A DNA stretch of 64,000 bases, taken from Olsenella sp. KH3B4. Lineage in GTDB: Bacteria; Actinomycetota; Coriobacteriia; Coriobacteriales; Atopobiaceae. Both the position numbers and the translations under genes were made by a program. The notes beneath the pieces are model-generated. The model made no database searches and was not told the DNA's origin. It worked only from the letters and a program-made list of their open reading frames with translations. The stretch lies in the NCBI GenBank assembly GCA_900111695.1, contig FOHD01000002.1, forward strand, positions 275,705 through 339,704. The letters run 5' to 3'. Of this stretch, positions 1 to 8,146 are shown piece by piece; position 1 is the first letter of the stretch, and each line of letters starts with the position of its first letter.

Positions 1-87
1 CAGAGCCAGGAGCACGGCGATGACCGGCGTGAGGATCATCATGCGCCTCTCGCTGCGCTCCTCCGGGCTCAGAGCCTTCTTTGCCAC
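1..87 (-). CDS. ABC transporter permease, N-terminal fragment (runs off the window)
   Basis: Only the first 29 codons are present. I place the start at a GTG at 85-87, because a strong GGAGGGGG ribosome site lies just upstream (92-99) and the upstream ATPase stops 12 bp earlier. The visible protein has a short basic cytoplasmic lead (AKKALSPEERSERR), then the start of a hydrophobic segment (MMILTPVIAVLLAL), as expected for the first membrane helix of a permease. Position directly after a double-ATPase ABC protein suggests a permease of the BmpA/YufP nucleoside or simple-sugar type. The family call comes from context, since too little sequence is visible to prove it. Confidence 0.6.
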   Translation of the reverse strand, partial: MAKKALSPEERSERRMMILTPVIAVLLAL

Positions 88-99
88 GTTTACCCCCTC

Positions 100-1611
100 C
101 TACTTTCCTGCCATGGCGAGCGAGATCTCCTTGATGGGAGGGTTCGCGCCCGGATACGTACCCATGATCTGGCCCTCGAAGAGAACCACGATGCGGTCGG
201 AGAGCTTGAGCACCTCGTCGAAGTCGGCCGAGATGAGAAGCACTGCGCATCCGGCGTCACGCTGGGCCACAATCTGGTTGTGGATGAACTCGGTGGCGCC
301 AATGTCAAGGCCACGGGTGGGATAGACCGCCACCAGGAGCTTGGGATGTCCCTCGAGCTCACGGGCGAGAATGACCTTCTGCTGGTTGCCGCCAGAGAGG
401 CTGCGAGCAGTCTGGTCGACGGAGGTGCAGCGGATGTCGTTCTCCTCGCGCAGGCGCTCGGCGTAGGAGTGAATCTCGCCCATCTTGAGCCACTTGCCGT
501 GACCGAGGGAGAACTGATCGGACTCGGTCTGCTTGAGCACGAGGTTCTCGGCGATGGTCATATCGCCCACGAGGCCCATCTTGTTGCGGTCCTCGGGAAT
601 GTTGCCCAGGCCGGCGTCGATGAAGGTCTCGGGCGAGAAGACGGCGATCTCGTTCCCATCAGGGCCGATGACCTTGCCGGAGTCCGGCTTGACGAGGCCG
701 GTCACGACCTCGGCCAGGGGGGTCTGGCCGTTGCCGTCGATACCTGCGACGCCCAGAATCTCGCCCTTGTGGATGGTAAGAGAGACGTCCTTCAGTCCAC
801 CGTGCTTTATCTCGGGGTGGTACGAGACGTTCTGGAGGATAAACTCGTCCTTGGTAGCGTTGGTGACCTTCTCGTAGGTGTTCTCGACGAACTTCTGGCC
901 AATCATGAGGTCGGCCAGCTCCTGCTCGGTGGTGTCGGCAACGCGCACCGTCTCGACCGTCTCGCCGCGGCGAAGCACTGTGACGCGGTCGGAGATGCGC
1001 ATGACCTCGCGCATCTTGTGGGAGATGAAGATGATGCCCTTGCCCTCGGCGGTAAGCGAACGCATGATGTCAAAGAGGCCCTCGACCTCGAGGTCGGTGA
1101 GGACGGCCGTGGGTTCGTCAAGGACGAGCAGATCGGCGCCGCGGAACAGCACCTTCATGATCTCCACGCGCTGCTGCATGCCAATGGACATGTCGCCGAC
1201 CTTCTCGTCGAGGTCGATCTCAAGGCCATAGCGGTCCATGATCTCCTCGACGGCCTTGCGGTCCTCGCCCTCCTGCAGCAGAGGCGAATTGTGGCGCTTG
1301 TCGCCCAGGATGATGTTCTCGAGGCCCGTCATGTCCTCGATGAGCATGAAGTGCTGGTGGACCATGCCGATGCCCTGTTCAACGGCAATGCGCGGCGAGG
1401 AGATGCCCACCTCCTTGCCATGCATGAAGATCTTGCCTTCGGTGGGTTGGTAGAGCCCAATAAGGACGTTCATGAGCGTGGACTTGCCCGCGCCGTTCTC
1501 GCCCAGAAGGGTGTGCACCTCCCCCTCCTGAACATCTAAAGTCACGTTCTTGTTCGCGTAGAACGAACCGAAGCGCTTGCTGATGTTCTCCATTCTCAGC
1601 AACTCGGCCAT
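100..1611 (-). CDS. ABC transporter ATPase with two nucleotide-binding domains, nucleoside/simple-sugar type
   Basis: This 503-residue protein has two fused ABC domains, the usual design and length for RbsA/MglA/YufO-type importers. Domain 1 has an intact Walker A (GENGAGKST, residues 37-45), a degenerate signature (MSIGMQQR) and Walker B LLVLDEPT. Domain 2 has a degenerate P-loop (GIDGNGQT), signature LSGGNQQK and the atypical LLVAVYPTRGLD. Such asymmetry is normal in this family. It lies 70 bp after the molybdenum hydroxylase gene, in the same direction, and is followed by a permease. With a purine-catabolism operon upstream, a purine/nucleoside substrate is the likeliest inference, but ribose-like sugars cannot be excluded. 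No substrate-binding lipoprotein gene is visible here. Confidence 0.88.
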   Translation of the reverse strand: MAELLRMENISKRFGSFYANKNVTLDVQEGEVHTLLGENGAGKSTLMNVLIGLYQPTEGKIFMHGKEVGISSPRIAVEQGIGMVHQHFMLIEDMTGLENIILGDKRHNSPLLQEGEDRKAVEEIMDRYGLEIDLDEKVGDMSIGMQQRVEIMKVLFRGADLLVLDEPTAVLTDLEVEGLFDIMRSLTAEGKGIIFISHKMREVMRISDRVTVLRRGETVETVRVADTTEQELADLMIGQKFVENTYEKVTNATKDEFILQNVSYHPEIKHGGLKDVSLTIHKGEILGVAGIDGNGQTPLAEVVTGLVKPDSGKVIGPDGNEIAVFSPETFIDAGLGNIPEDRNKMGLVGDMTIAENLVLKQTESDQFSLGHGKWLKMGEIHSYAERLREENDIRCTSVDQTARSLSGGNQQKVILARELEGHPKLLVAVYPTRGLDIGATEFIHNQIVAQRDAGCAVLLISADFDEVLKLSDRIVVLFEGQIMGTYPGANPPIKEISLAMAGK

Positions 1612-1681
1612 GCCTACCGCCTTTCGCCGACAGACGCTATCAAACCGTCATCTGAACAAACAATAGTTTTGCATCAAAGTG

Positions 1682-4480
1682 TTAACGGGACTTTTCCGCC
1701 TCCTTGCCGGCCGTCTTCTTGCGGGAATATGGCGTCCCCTCAAGGGGGAGCTTGGTACGAAGCACACCGTCAACCCGGTGATAGGCGTTCTGGATGGCGG
1801 GAGCCGTGGGGATGGTGGCAATCTCGCCAATGCCCTTGCCGCCATACGCAACCGGAAGGAGGTGTTCCTTCTCGACGTAGATGGCATCGATGTGCGGAAT
1901 CTGGTTGGCGCGAAGAAGCCCCAGGGTGCCGTAGTGCGCCTGAGGGACGCAGTCCTTGAGCGGGAAGTCCTCAGTAAGCGCGTAGCCCATGCTCATGAGG
2001 ACGCCGCCCTCAATCTGGCCCTGGATGGCAATGGGGTTCACGACCTTGCCCGAGTCATGAGCCGCGTAGACCTCGCTCACGCAGCGGTCCTTGTCGAGAA
2101 TCACGCAGGTAGTGGCATAGCCATAGCACACGTGGCTCTTGGGGTTGGGCTTGTCGGCACCCAGCTTGTCTGTGGGCTCGAAGTAGACGTAGCGGAACTC
2201 GTGGCCCTCGAGCGCGGCAAGTGCCGCAACGGGGTCGTGCGGCACCACGGCGTGTCCGGCCGTGAGGTCACCCGGGTGGTTGTCCACGTAGGGGGTGTCG
2301 TCGTCGTACTCGATGGTGGCGCCGTCACCGTGGGCGCACACGGGAGTTGCGGGAACCTCCCGGCCTCCCTCGACGGCGAGCATGGCATCGCGCAGCAGGA
2401 AGGCAGCACCGCGTACAGCCTCGCCGGTGATGACGGTCTGACGAGATCCCGAGGTGGTACCGGAGTCCGGAGCGGCCTCGGTGGAGCACTCGCCATTCTC
2501 GATGGCGGACTTGGGCAGCCCCGTTGCCTCAGCGACGTCCTGCTGGAAGACGGTGTTGCAGCCCTGGCCGATGTCGGAGGTGGCCGAGTAGATCACGGCG
2601 CGACCGCCCTCGACGCGGATGTTGGCGCGACCGGCGTCGGGCAGGCCCACGCCCACACCGGAGTTCTTCATAGCGCAGGCGAGACCAGCGTGGTCGGCGT
2701 TCTTCTCGTACACGTCCTTCACCGCAAGCAAGGTCTCCTTGAGGGCGGTGGAGCAGTCGGCAATCTGGCCGTTGGGCAGCGCCTCGCCGGGCTCGATGGC
2801 GTTGCGGTAGCGAATCTCCCAGGGAGAGATACCGACCTCGTCGGCGAGAAGGTCGATAAGGCACTCGAGGGCAAACTCGCTCTGGCAGACGCCAAAGCCG
2901 CGGAAGGCACCGGCGGGCGGGTTGTTGGTGTAGTACCCGTAGCCGCGGATGTCGGTGTTCTGGTAGGTGTAGGGGCCAACTGCGTGGGTGCAGGCGCGCT
3001 CGAGCACCGGGCCGCAGAGGCTCGCATAGGCGCCGGTATCGAAGTTGATCTCGCAGTCCAGGCCCGTGAACTTGCCGTCCTTGTCACAGCCCAGGGTGAA
3101 GGTGCCCACCATGGCGTGGCGCTTGGGGTGGAAGTCGATGGACTCCTGGCGCGTGAAGCGGCACTTCACCGCGCGCTTGAAGCGGTAGGCGGCAAGGGCG
3201 GCGAGGTGCTGGGCAGAGACGTCCTCCTTACCACCAAAGCCACCGCCCACGAGCATGGTCTGGACCACCACGCGCTCGGGGGTCTTGTCCCAGCCAAACA
3301 TGTGGGCAACTTCCTTGCGCGTGTCGTAGGCGCCCTGGTCGGTCGAGAAGATCTTCACGCCGTCCTTGTAGGGAATGGCGACGGCGCACTCAGGCTCGAG
3401 GAAGGCGTGCTCGGTGAAGGGTGTCTCGAAGGTGTGCGTGACCACGTGGGCCGAGTTCGCAAGGGCCTCCTTGGCGTTGCCACGGGTCACGTGGCGGCTC
3501 TGGCAGACGTTGTCGTGCAGCTCCACGAGGTTGCCAAAGGCGTTAAAGCTCTTGTGGATGATGGGGGCACCCGGCGCCTTTGCCTCGGCAATGTTGCGCA
3601 CCGGCTCCAGGGGCTCGTAGTCAACGTGCACAAGGCGCTTGGCGCGCTCGAGGGTCTTGGTGTCCTCGGCAACAACCAGGCAGATGGCGTCACCCACAAA
3701 GCGGGTGATGTCGCCCTCGGCGATGAAGACGTCCCAGTCCTGGATGAGGTGGCCAACCTGGTTCACCGGCACGTCCTTGGCGGTAAGCACACCAAGGACC
3801 CCCGGCAGGGCCTCTGCCTTGGTGGCGTCGATCTTGAGGACGCGGGCACGCGGGTACTTGGAGCGCACGGCAGACGCGTACGCCATATCAGGGAAGTCGC
3901 GCTCGTCGAGGTCATCGGGGTACTTGCCGTAGCCCAGGACCTTGCGGCGCACGTCCACGCGAAAGGCGCGCTTGCCCACGCCATAGTCGTCACCGTGCTC
4001 GAGGTCCTCGTCAATCTGCGCGTCACCGCGCAGGACGGCGGCGGCGAGCTGGATGCCCTCGATGATCTTCTTGTAGCCGGTGCAGCGGCACACGTTGCCG
4101 CGAATGGCCCAACGGACCTCCTCCTCGGTGGGGTTGGGATTCTGGCGCACCAGGGCGGCACCGCTCATCACCATGCCGGGGATGCAGAAGCCGCACTGCA
4201 CGGCGCCCACGGCGCCAAACGCATAGACGAACGCCTCCTGCTCCTCGTGGGTAAGGCCCTCGACGGTGAGGATCTGCTTGCCCTGGGCAAGCTTGGTGGT
4301 CATGACGCAGCCCTTGGTGGCGATGCCGTCGATGACCACGGTGCAGGTACCGCAGGCACCCTCCGAGCAGCCATCCTTCACGGAGGTGAGATGCAGGTCA
4401 TCGCGCAGGAAGCGCAGGAGCGACTTGTTCTCCTCGGTCGTGACCTCGCGACCATTCACATAGAAGCTGTAGGTTGCCAT
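1682..4480 (-). CDS. xdhD: Fused 2Fe-2S / molybdopterin hydroxylase (XdhD-type, selenium-linked purine hydroxylase)
   Basis: The 932-residue protein joins an iron-sulfur module to a molybdenum-binding module. The plant-type 2Fe-2S cysteines are C38, C43, C46 and C58; the second cluster has C96, C99, C131 and C133. The Mo domain shows GGGFGGKED, AFRGFG and, near the end, GIGEIATIP, whose glutamate (about residue 886) matches the catalytic Glu of xanthine-dehydrogenase relatives. The fused layout matches E. coli XdhD and the 'selenate reductase Mo subunit' family, which occur with YgfK and SsnA as here. Those enzymes are thought to hydroxylate purines and may carry a labile selenium ligand; no selenocysteine codon is seen. 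The start has a long GGAGGAGGAG ribosome site. The usual separate FAD subunit is not in the window. Confidence 0.9.
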   Translation of the reverse strand: MATYSFYVNGREVTTEENKSLLRFLRDDLHLTSVKDGCSEGACGTCTVVIDGIATKGCVMTTKLAQGKQILTVEGLTHEEQEAFVYAFGAVGAVQCGFCIPGMVMSGAALVRQNPNPTEEEVRWAIRGNVCRCTGYKKIIEGIQLAAAVLRGDAQIDEDLEHGDDYGVGKRAFRVDVRRKVLGYGKYPDDLDERDFPDMAYASAVRSKYPRARVLKIDATKAEALPGVLGVLTAKDVPVNQVGHLIQDWDVFIAEGDITRFVGDAICLVVAEDTKTLERAKRLVHVDYEPLEPVRNIAEAKAPGAPIIHKSFNAFGNLVELHDNVCQSRHVTRGNAKEALANSAHVVTHTFETPFTEHAFLEPECAVAIPYKDGVKIFSTDQGAYDTRKEVAHMFGWDKTPERVVVQTMLVGGGFGGKEDVSAQHLAALAAYRFKRAVKCRFTRQESIDFHPKRHAMVGTFTLGCDKDGKFTGLDCEINFDTGAYASLCGPVLERACTHAVGPYTYQNTDIRGYGYYTNNPPAGAFRGFGVCQSEFALECLIDLLADEVGISPWEIRYRNAIEPGEALPNGQIADCSTALKETLLAVKDVYEKNADHAGLACAMKNSGVGVGLPDAGRANIRVEGGRAVIYSATSDIGQGCNTVFQQDVAEATGLPKSAIENGECSTEAAPDSGTTSGSRQTVITGEAVRGAAFLLRDAMLAVEGGREVPATPVCAHGDGATIEYDDDTPYVDNHPGDLTAGHAVVPHDPVAALAALEGHEFRYVYFEPTDKLGADKPNPKSHVCYGYATTCVILDKDRCVSEVYAAHDSGKVVNPIAIQGQIEGGVLMSMGYALTEDFPLKDCVPQAHYGTLGLLRANQIPHIDAIYVEKEHLLPVAYGGKGIGEIATIPTAPAIQNAYHRVDGVLRTKLPLEGTPYSRKKTAGKEAEKSR

Positions 4481-4492
4481 CTCTCCTCCTCC

Positions 4493-4963
4493 CTAGAGGC
4501 CCTTGGCAATGACGCCGAAGACGTCGTGGATGACCCCGCGCGGGCACTTGGACGCACACATGCCGCAGGAGATGCAGTCCTGCTGGTCGATAACCGCAAG
4601 GTTGTCGGTCACGTGGACCGCATCCGACGTGCAGGCCCGCTCGCAGGCACCGCAGGCGATGCAGCTTACCTGGCACACCGCGCGCACCGCAGAACCAATC
4701 TCGTGGTTGGAGCAGAGCACCTGGATGCGCTGGTGACGCGGAACAATGTCGATGATGTGCTGCTCGCACATGCGGGCGCACAGGCCGCAGCCAATGCAGG
4801 CATCGCGGTTCACGTGCGCCACGCCGTTCTCGTTGAGCTCGATCGCGTGCATGCGGCAGGCGGCAACACACGCGCCACACCCAATGCACCCATATGAACA
4901 GCGGTCGGGCGCGGGTCCCCCTGCGCACCGCACAACCGCAACCATATCCTTCTTACGTGCCAT
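4493..4963 (-). CDS. Polyferredoxin with four 4Fe-4S motifs
   Basis: This 156-residue protein is built from four CxxCxxC..C blocks: CIGCGACVAAC, CIGCGLCARMC, CIACGACERAC and CISCGMCASKC. An additional cysteine (CSYG) precedes the first block. That pattern fits two tandem bacterial ferredoxin pairs, up to four 4Fe-4S clusters, similar to the C-terminal part of RnfB. It has no signal peptide or membrane segment, so it is probably a cytosolic electron carrier. It is 12 bp upstream of the XdhD gene and downstream of ygfK, so I infer that it moves electrons between the molybdenum hydroxylase and the YgfK flavoprotein. The first ATG is used as the start; a second ATG six codons in, preceded by AAGAAGGA, is an alternative. 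Confidence 0.85.
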   Translation of the reverse strand: MARKKDMVAVVRCAGGPAPDRCSYGCIGCGACVAACRMHAIELNENGVAHVNRDACIGCGLCARMCEQHIIDIVPRHQRIQVLCSNHEIGSAVRAVCQVSCIACGACERACTSDAVHVTDNLAVIDQQDCISCGMCASKCPRGVIHDVFGVIAKGL

Positions 4964-4987
4964 ACCTCAGTCCCCCGTATGCGTTAC

Positions 4988-5015
4988 GGCGGGACGGCCA
5001 CGCAGCCGCCCCGCC
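4988..5015. other. Intercistronic hairpin between ygfK and the polyferredoxin gene
   Basis: GGCGGG at 4988-4993 pairs with CCCGCC at 5010-5015, and CGGC at 4995-4998 pairs with GCCG at 5005-5008, with one mismatch between the two stems and a 6-nt loop. No U-tract follows on the transcribed (minus) strand. It is therefore more likely an mRNA processing or stability hairpin than a terminator. Confidence 0.5.
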
Positions 5016-5039
5016 CGTGTGTTTCTCGTGGCTCCGCGC

Positions 5040-8033
5040 TTACTTAGCGAGCAGGTAGCCGTAGCTGTCACGAACCGCCACGATGGTGGCACGCACCGCC
5101 TCGGGAAGACCGCAGGCAACGTCATCCACATCGTAGATCGCAGTAGTGCCGTCGAGCCTCACGAGCATGCCGCCCTCAGCGGGAAGGAAGCCCTCGTTCT
5201 GGGAGTTATCGAAGTCCTCCTTGCTCCAGAACAGCGTGAGCTTGTCGCGGTACGGCCTGCCTTCGGAGTATGGGCAGAACACCGCGCAGTTGCCGCACTC
5301 GTTGCACATGCCGTCCACGTGGACAATCTGGCGCTCGCGCATGCCGGGCACGCTGATGGCAACGTTCGCGCGGTTGGGGCAGACCTCGCAGCAGGTCTCG
5401 CACACGGTGGCGCAGCCAAGGCAGCGCGTGTGGACAAGCGACGCGACGTCGGCCTCAAGGGTGCCGCGGGACGCGAGGGGCTTCTCGTAGCTGGGGTCGA
5501 CGTTCGACGCACCCTTTGCGTCGAACGTTGCGCCGGTGATGGCGGTGGTGACGGTCATGGCGTCGGCAATGGCCTTGACCACAGTGGCAGGGCCACGGCG
5601 AGCGTCGCCCGCGGCGAAGACATGCGGCACGCTAGTCTCGAGGGAATCCGACACCACAGGGCGGCCCTTCTCGTCCAGCTCGCAGCCGGTGGCCTGGTAG
5701 AGGCCCTGCTCGATGCGCTCGCCCACGGCCGTGATGACGGCGGTGGCGGGCACGACTACGGTCTCGCCCGTGGGCTCGGGGGCGCGGCGACCGGAGGCAT
5801 CGGGGGCACCAAGGCGCATGACCTCGCAGGTCAGCGCACCGTCGGCAAGATCGCCCGGCGAGAGGAGCTCCATGAACTCAACGCCGTCCTCAAGCGCCAT
5901 GACAAGCTCTTCCTCGTCGGCAGGCATGTAACGGCGGGTGCGGCGGTAGACCAGTCGCACGTGCTCGACGCCGGGCACGCGCTTTGCGGCACGGGCCACG
6001 TCCATGGCCGTGTTGCCACCGCCAATGACCACCACGTCAGAGCCGAGCTTGCACTGCGCGGGGTCTTCCTTGAAGTCACGCAGGAAGTCGATGGCGTCGA
6101 GCGCCTCGCCGCTGCGAAGAGCCGGACGGCCCGGAGCCCAGGCGCCAATGGCAACCACGACGTCGGTGAAGCCCTGGTCGAGAAGGTCGCGCGCGTTGGT
6201 GACCTCGACGCCCGTCTTGAACGTGGCGCCATATACTGAGCAGAGCTCCACGTCGTGGTCGATGGCCTCGTCAGAGATGCGGAAGCCGGGAATCACGTGG
6301 CGCACGATGCCGCCAAGCTGGCCGGTGCGCTCGAATACGGTGACGTCAACGCCGGCGCGCGAGAGGAACGATGCCGCGGCAAGGCCAGCGGGTCCGGCGC
6401 CCACGACGGCCACCTTGCGACCAGTCACGGAGCCACGCGAGGAGAGCGTGGGCAGAACCTCTGCCAGGCCCTTCTCGGCAGCCAGGAGCTTGAACTCGCG
6501 GATGTGCACGTGCTCCTCGTAGTAGTTGCGCATGCAGGAGTTGCCGCAGGTGTGCGGGCAGATGGTGCCCGTGGTGAAGGGCAGGGCGTTGCGCTCGAGG
6601 ATGATGTTGAGGGCGTCGGCGTAGCGACCCTCCTCGCAAGCGCGAAGATAGCCGGGGATGTCCTGCTCGATGGGGCAGTCCTCGCGGCAGGGAGCCGTGA
6701 AGCAGTCAACGAGCGGCAGCTCATGGCCAACGTGACGCTCGGGCATGGGCTTGACGGGCTTGCGGTAGCGGGGGTTGGTGAGGGCATCGTCCACGATGGC
6801 GGAAACCTTAGCGGGGTCGACGCCCGAGAAGGGCTTCTCGTCGATGCCTGCAAGGGCCTCGTCAATCTGTCCAAGATGCTGGTAGCCACCGGGCTTGAGA
6901 AGCGTGGTTGCCACCGTGACGGGCCAGATGCCTGCGTCGACGAGCGAGCGCACGTTAAGGGCATCCGCACCACCGGAGAAGGAGATGCGCAGGCTGCCGT
7001 CGAACTCGTCGGCGATGCGCTTGGCAAGCGAGACGGTGAGCGGATAGAGCGAGCGGCCAGACATGTACATCTCGTTGCTGGGCAGCTCGGAGCGGGTGAC
7101 GTCTACCGGGAAGGTGTTGGTGAGCTTGACGCCAAACTCTAGCCCGCGATCCGCCGCCAGGGCGATGAGACGCTTGAGCATGGGCACGGCGTCGGCCCAC
7201 TGCAGGTCCTCGTTGAAATGGTGCTCGTCGAAGACGATGTAATCAAAGCCCAGCGAGTCCAGGGTCTTGCGCGCGTACTCATAGCCCAAGAGCGTGGGGT
7301 TGCACTTGATGTAGGTGTTCAAGCCCTTCTCGGTAATGAGGTGGGTGGCAATGCGCTCAATCTCGGCAGGCGGGCAGCCATGGAGCGTGGACTCGGTGAC
7401 CGAGCAGGAGACGCGCGGAGAGATGGAGTCGACAAAGGCGGCGTCCACGTTCTGGAAGCGGTCGAGATTGGCCTTTGCCCAGGCAATGGCCTCCTGGAAG
7501 ACGGGGGTGTTGGAGGCGTCCTTCATGTTGTTGATGTAGGTGTCGACCTTCTCGCCCTTGATGCCCTCGAGGTCGTAGCCAACCGACATGTTGAAGACGA
7601 AGCCGTCCGGGTCGCCGAAGCCAAACTCGCGGGCGAGGAGCTTGCAGGCAACCCAGGCCTTGACGTACTCGTTGAAGGCGTCGGGCACGGTGAGCTCGGT
7701 GGACCACTCGCAGTTGTAGCCCTCGTCGGCAGCCAGGATGCAGGGCTTGTTCACGCAGGCCGAGAGCTCGGCACCGTCCATCTTCTGGACGGTCTTGAGC
7801 TCGAAGAACCGCGCGCCCGTGACGTAGGCGGCGATGATGTTCTGTGCGAGCTGGGTGTTGGGACCGGCGGCTGGGCCAACGGGCGATTCGACCTTCTCGC
7901 CAAAGATGGGGCGGGCGTGGCCGCCGAGCTTGGCGAGACGAGACTCGCCGAAGATGGTTCCCTGGGTCTTCTTCTCGGTAAGAATCCAGTCCATGAGCTG
8001 GTCGAACGGGATGGGACGCATGATGTCGCTCAT
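5040..8033 (-). CDS. ygfK: YgfK-type putative selenate reductase subunit (flavin/iron-sulfur oxidoreductase)
   Basis: Start is set at ATG 8033 (SDIMRPIPFDQLMDW), which matches the conserved N-terminus of YgfK and has GGAGAGG upstream; this gives 997 residues, the family length. Three parts are visible: an N-terminal dihydroorotate-dehydrogenase-like barrel (about 1-430), a glutamate-synthase-small-subunit-like module with FAD motif VAVVGAGPAGLAAASF and NAD(P) motif VVVIGGGNTAMDVA, and a C-terminal iron-sulfur end (CLGCATVCETCCEVC and CNECGNCAVFC). In E. coli the homologue sits beside ssnA and xdhD. The enzymatic role is unproven there, and 'selenate reductase' is a historical label. Here it probably supplies or accepts NAD(P)H electrons for the molybdenum hydroxylase through the adjacent polyferredoxin. 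Confidence 0.92.
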   Translation of the reverse strand: MSDIMRPIPFDQLMDWILTEKKTQGTIFGESRLAKLGGHARPIFGEKVESPVGPAAGPNTQLAQNIIAAYVTGARFFELKTVQKMDGAELSACVNKPCILAADEGYNCEWSTELTVPDAFNEYVKAWVACKLLAREFGFGDPDGFVFNMSVGYDLEGIKGEKVDTYINNMKDASNTPVFQEAIAWAKANLDRFQNVDAAFVDSISPRVSCSVTESTLHGCPPAEIERIATHLITEKGLNTYIKCNPTLLGYEYARKTLDSLGFDYIVFDEHHFNEDLQWADAVPMLKRLIALAADRGLEFGVKLTNTFPVDVTRSELPSNEMYMSGRSLYPLTVSLAKRIADEFDGSLRISFSGGADALNVRSLVDAGIWPVTVATTLLKPGGYQHLGQIDEALAGIDEKPFSGVDPAKVSAIVDDALTNPRYRKPVKPMPERHVGHELPLVDCFTAPCREDCPIEQDIPGYLRACEEGRYADALNIILERNALPFTTGTICPHTCGNSCMRNYYEEHVHIREFKLLAAEKGLAEVLPTLSSRGSVTGRKVAVVGAGPAGLAAASFLSRAGVDVTVFERTGQLGGIVRHVIPGFRISDEAIDHDVELCSVYGATFKTGVEVTNARDLLDQGFTDVVVAIGAWAPGRPALRSGEALDAIDFLRDFKEDPAQCKLGSDVVVIGGGNTAMDVARAAKRVPGVEHVRLVYRRTRRYMPADEEELVMALEDGVEFMELLSPGDLADGALTCEVMRLGAPDASGRRAPEPTGETVVVPATAVITAVGERIEQGLYQATGCELDEKGRPVVSDSLETSVPHVFAAGDARRGPATVVKAIADAMTVTTAITGATFDAKGASNVDPSYEKPLASRGTLEADVASLVHTRCLGCATVCETCCEVCPNRANVAISVPGMRERQIVHVDGMCNECGNCAVFCPYSEGRPYRDKLTLFWSKEDFDNSQNEGFLPAEGGMLVRLDGTTAIYDVDDVACGLPEAVRATIVAVRDSYGYLLAK

Positions 8034-8122
8034 TGCGATTCCTCTCCAGAAACGCATTTCCGTGGGGACGTGAGGCGTGCGCGGCGCCACGGGATCCGCG
8101 CACGTCATGGCAGTGGCGCCTC

Positions 8123-8146
8123 AGGCGTCCTGCCGGGAAGACGCCT
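8123..8146. other. Intercistronic hairpin overlapping the ssnA stop codon
   Basis: AGGCGTC at 8123-8129 pairs with GACGCCT at 8140-8146 around a 10-nt loop. The stem covers two bases of the ssnA stop codon. It could tune expression between ssnA and ygfK. No U-tract is present. Confidence 0.45.

Noticed and set aside
1682-4480. Selenocysteine codon in the selenium-linked hydroxylase
   Set aside because: No in-frame TGA is needed to restore the frame and no SECIS-like hairpin was apparent; selenium in this family is a non-covalent ligand.
1679-4897. A very long open frame on the plus strand opposite xdhD
   Set aside because: It is a mirror frame of a high-GC gene. Its protein is rich in Val, Ala, Gly, Leu and His without motifs, and the opposite strand carries clear enzyme signatures.
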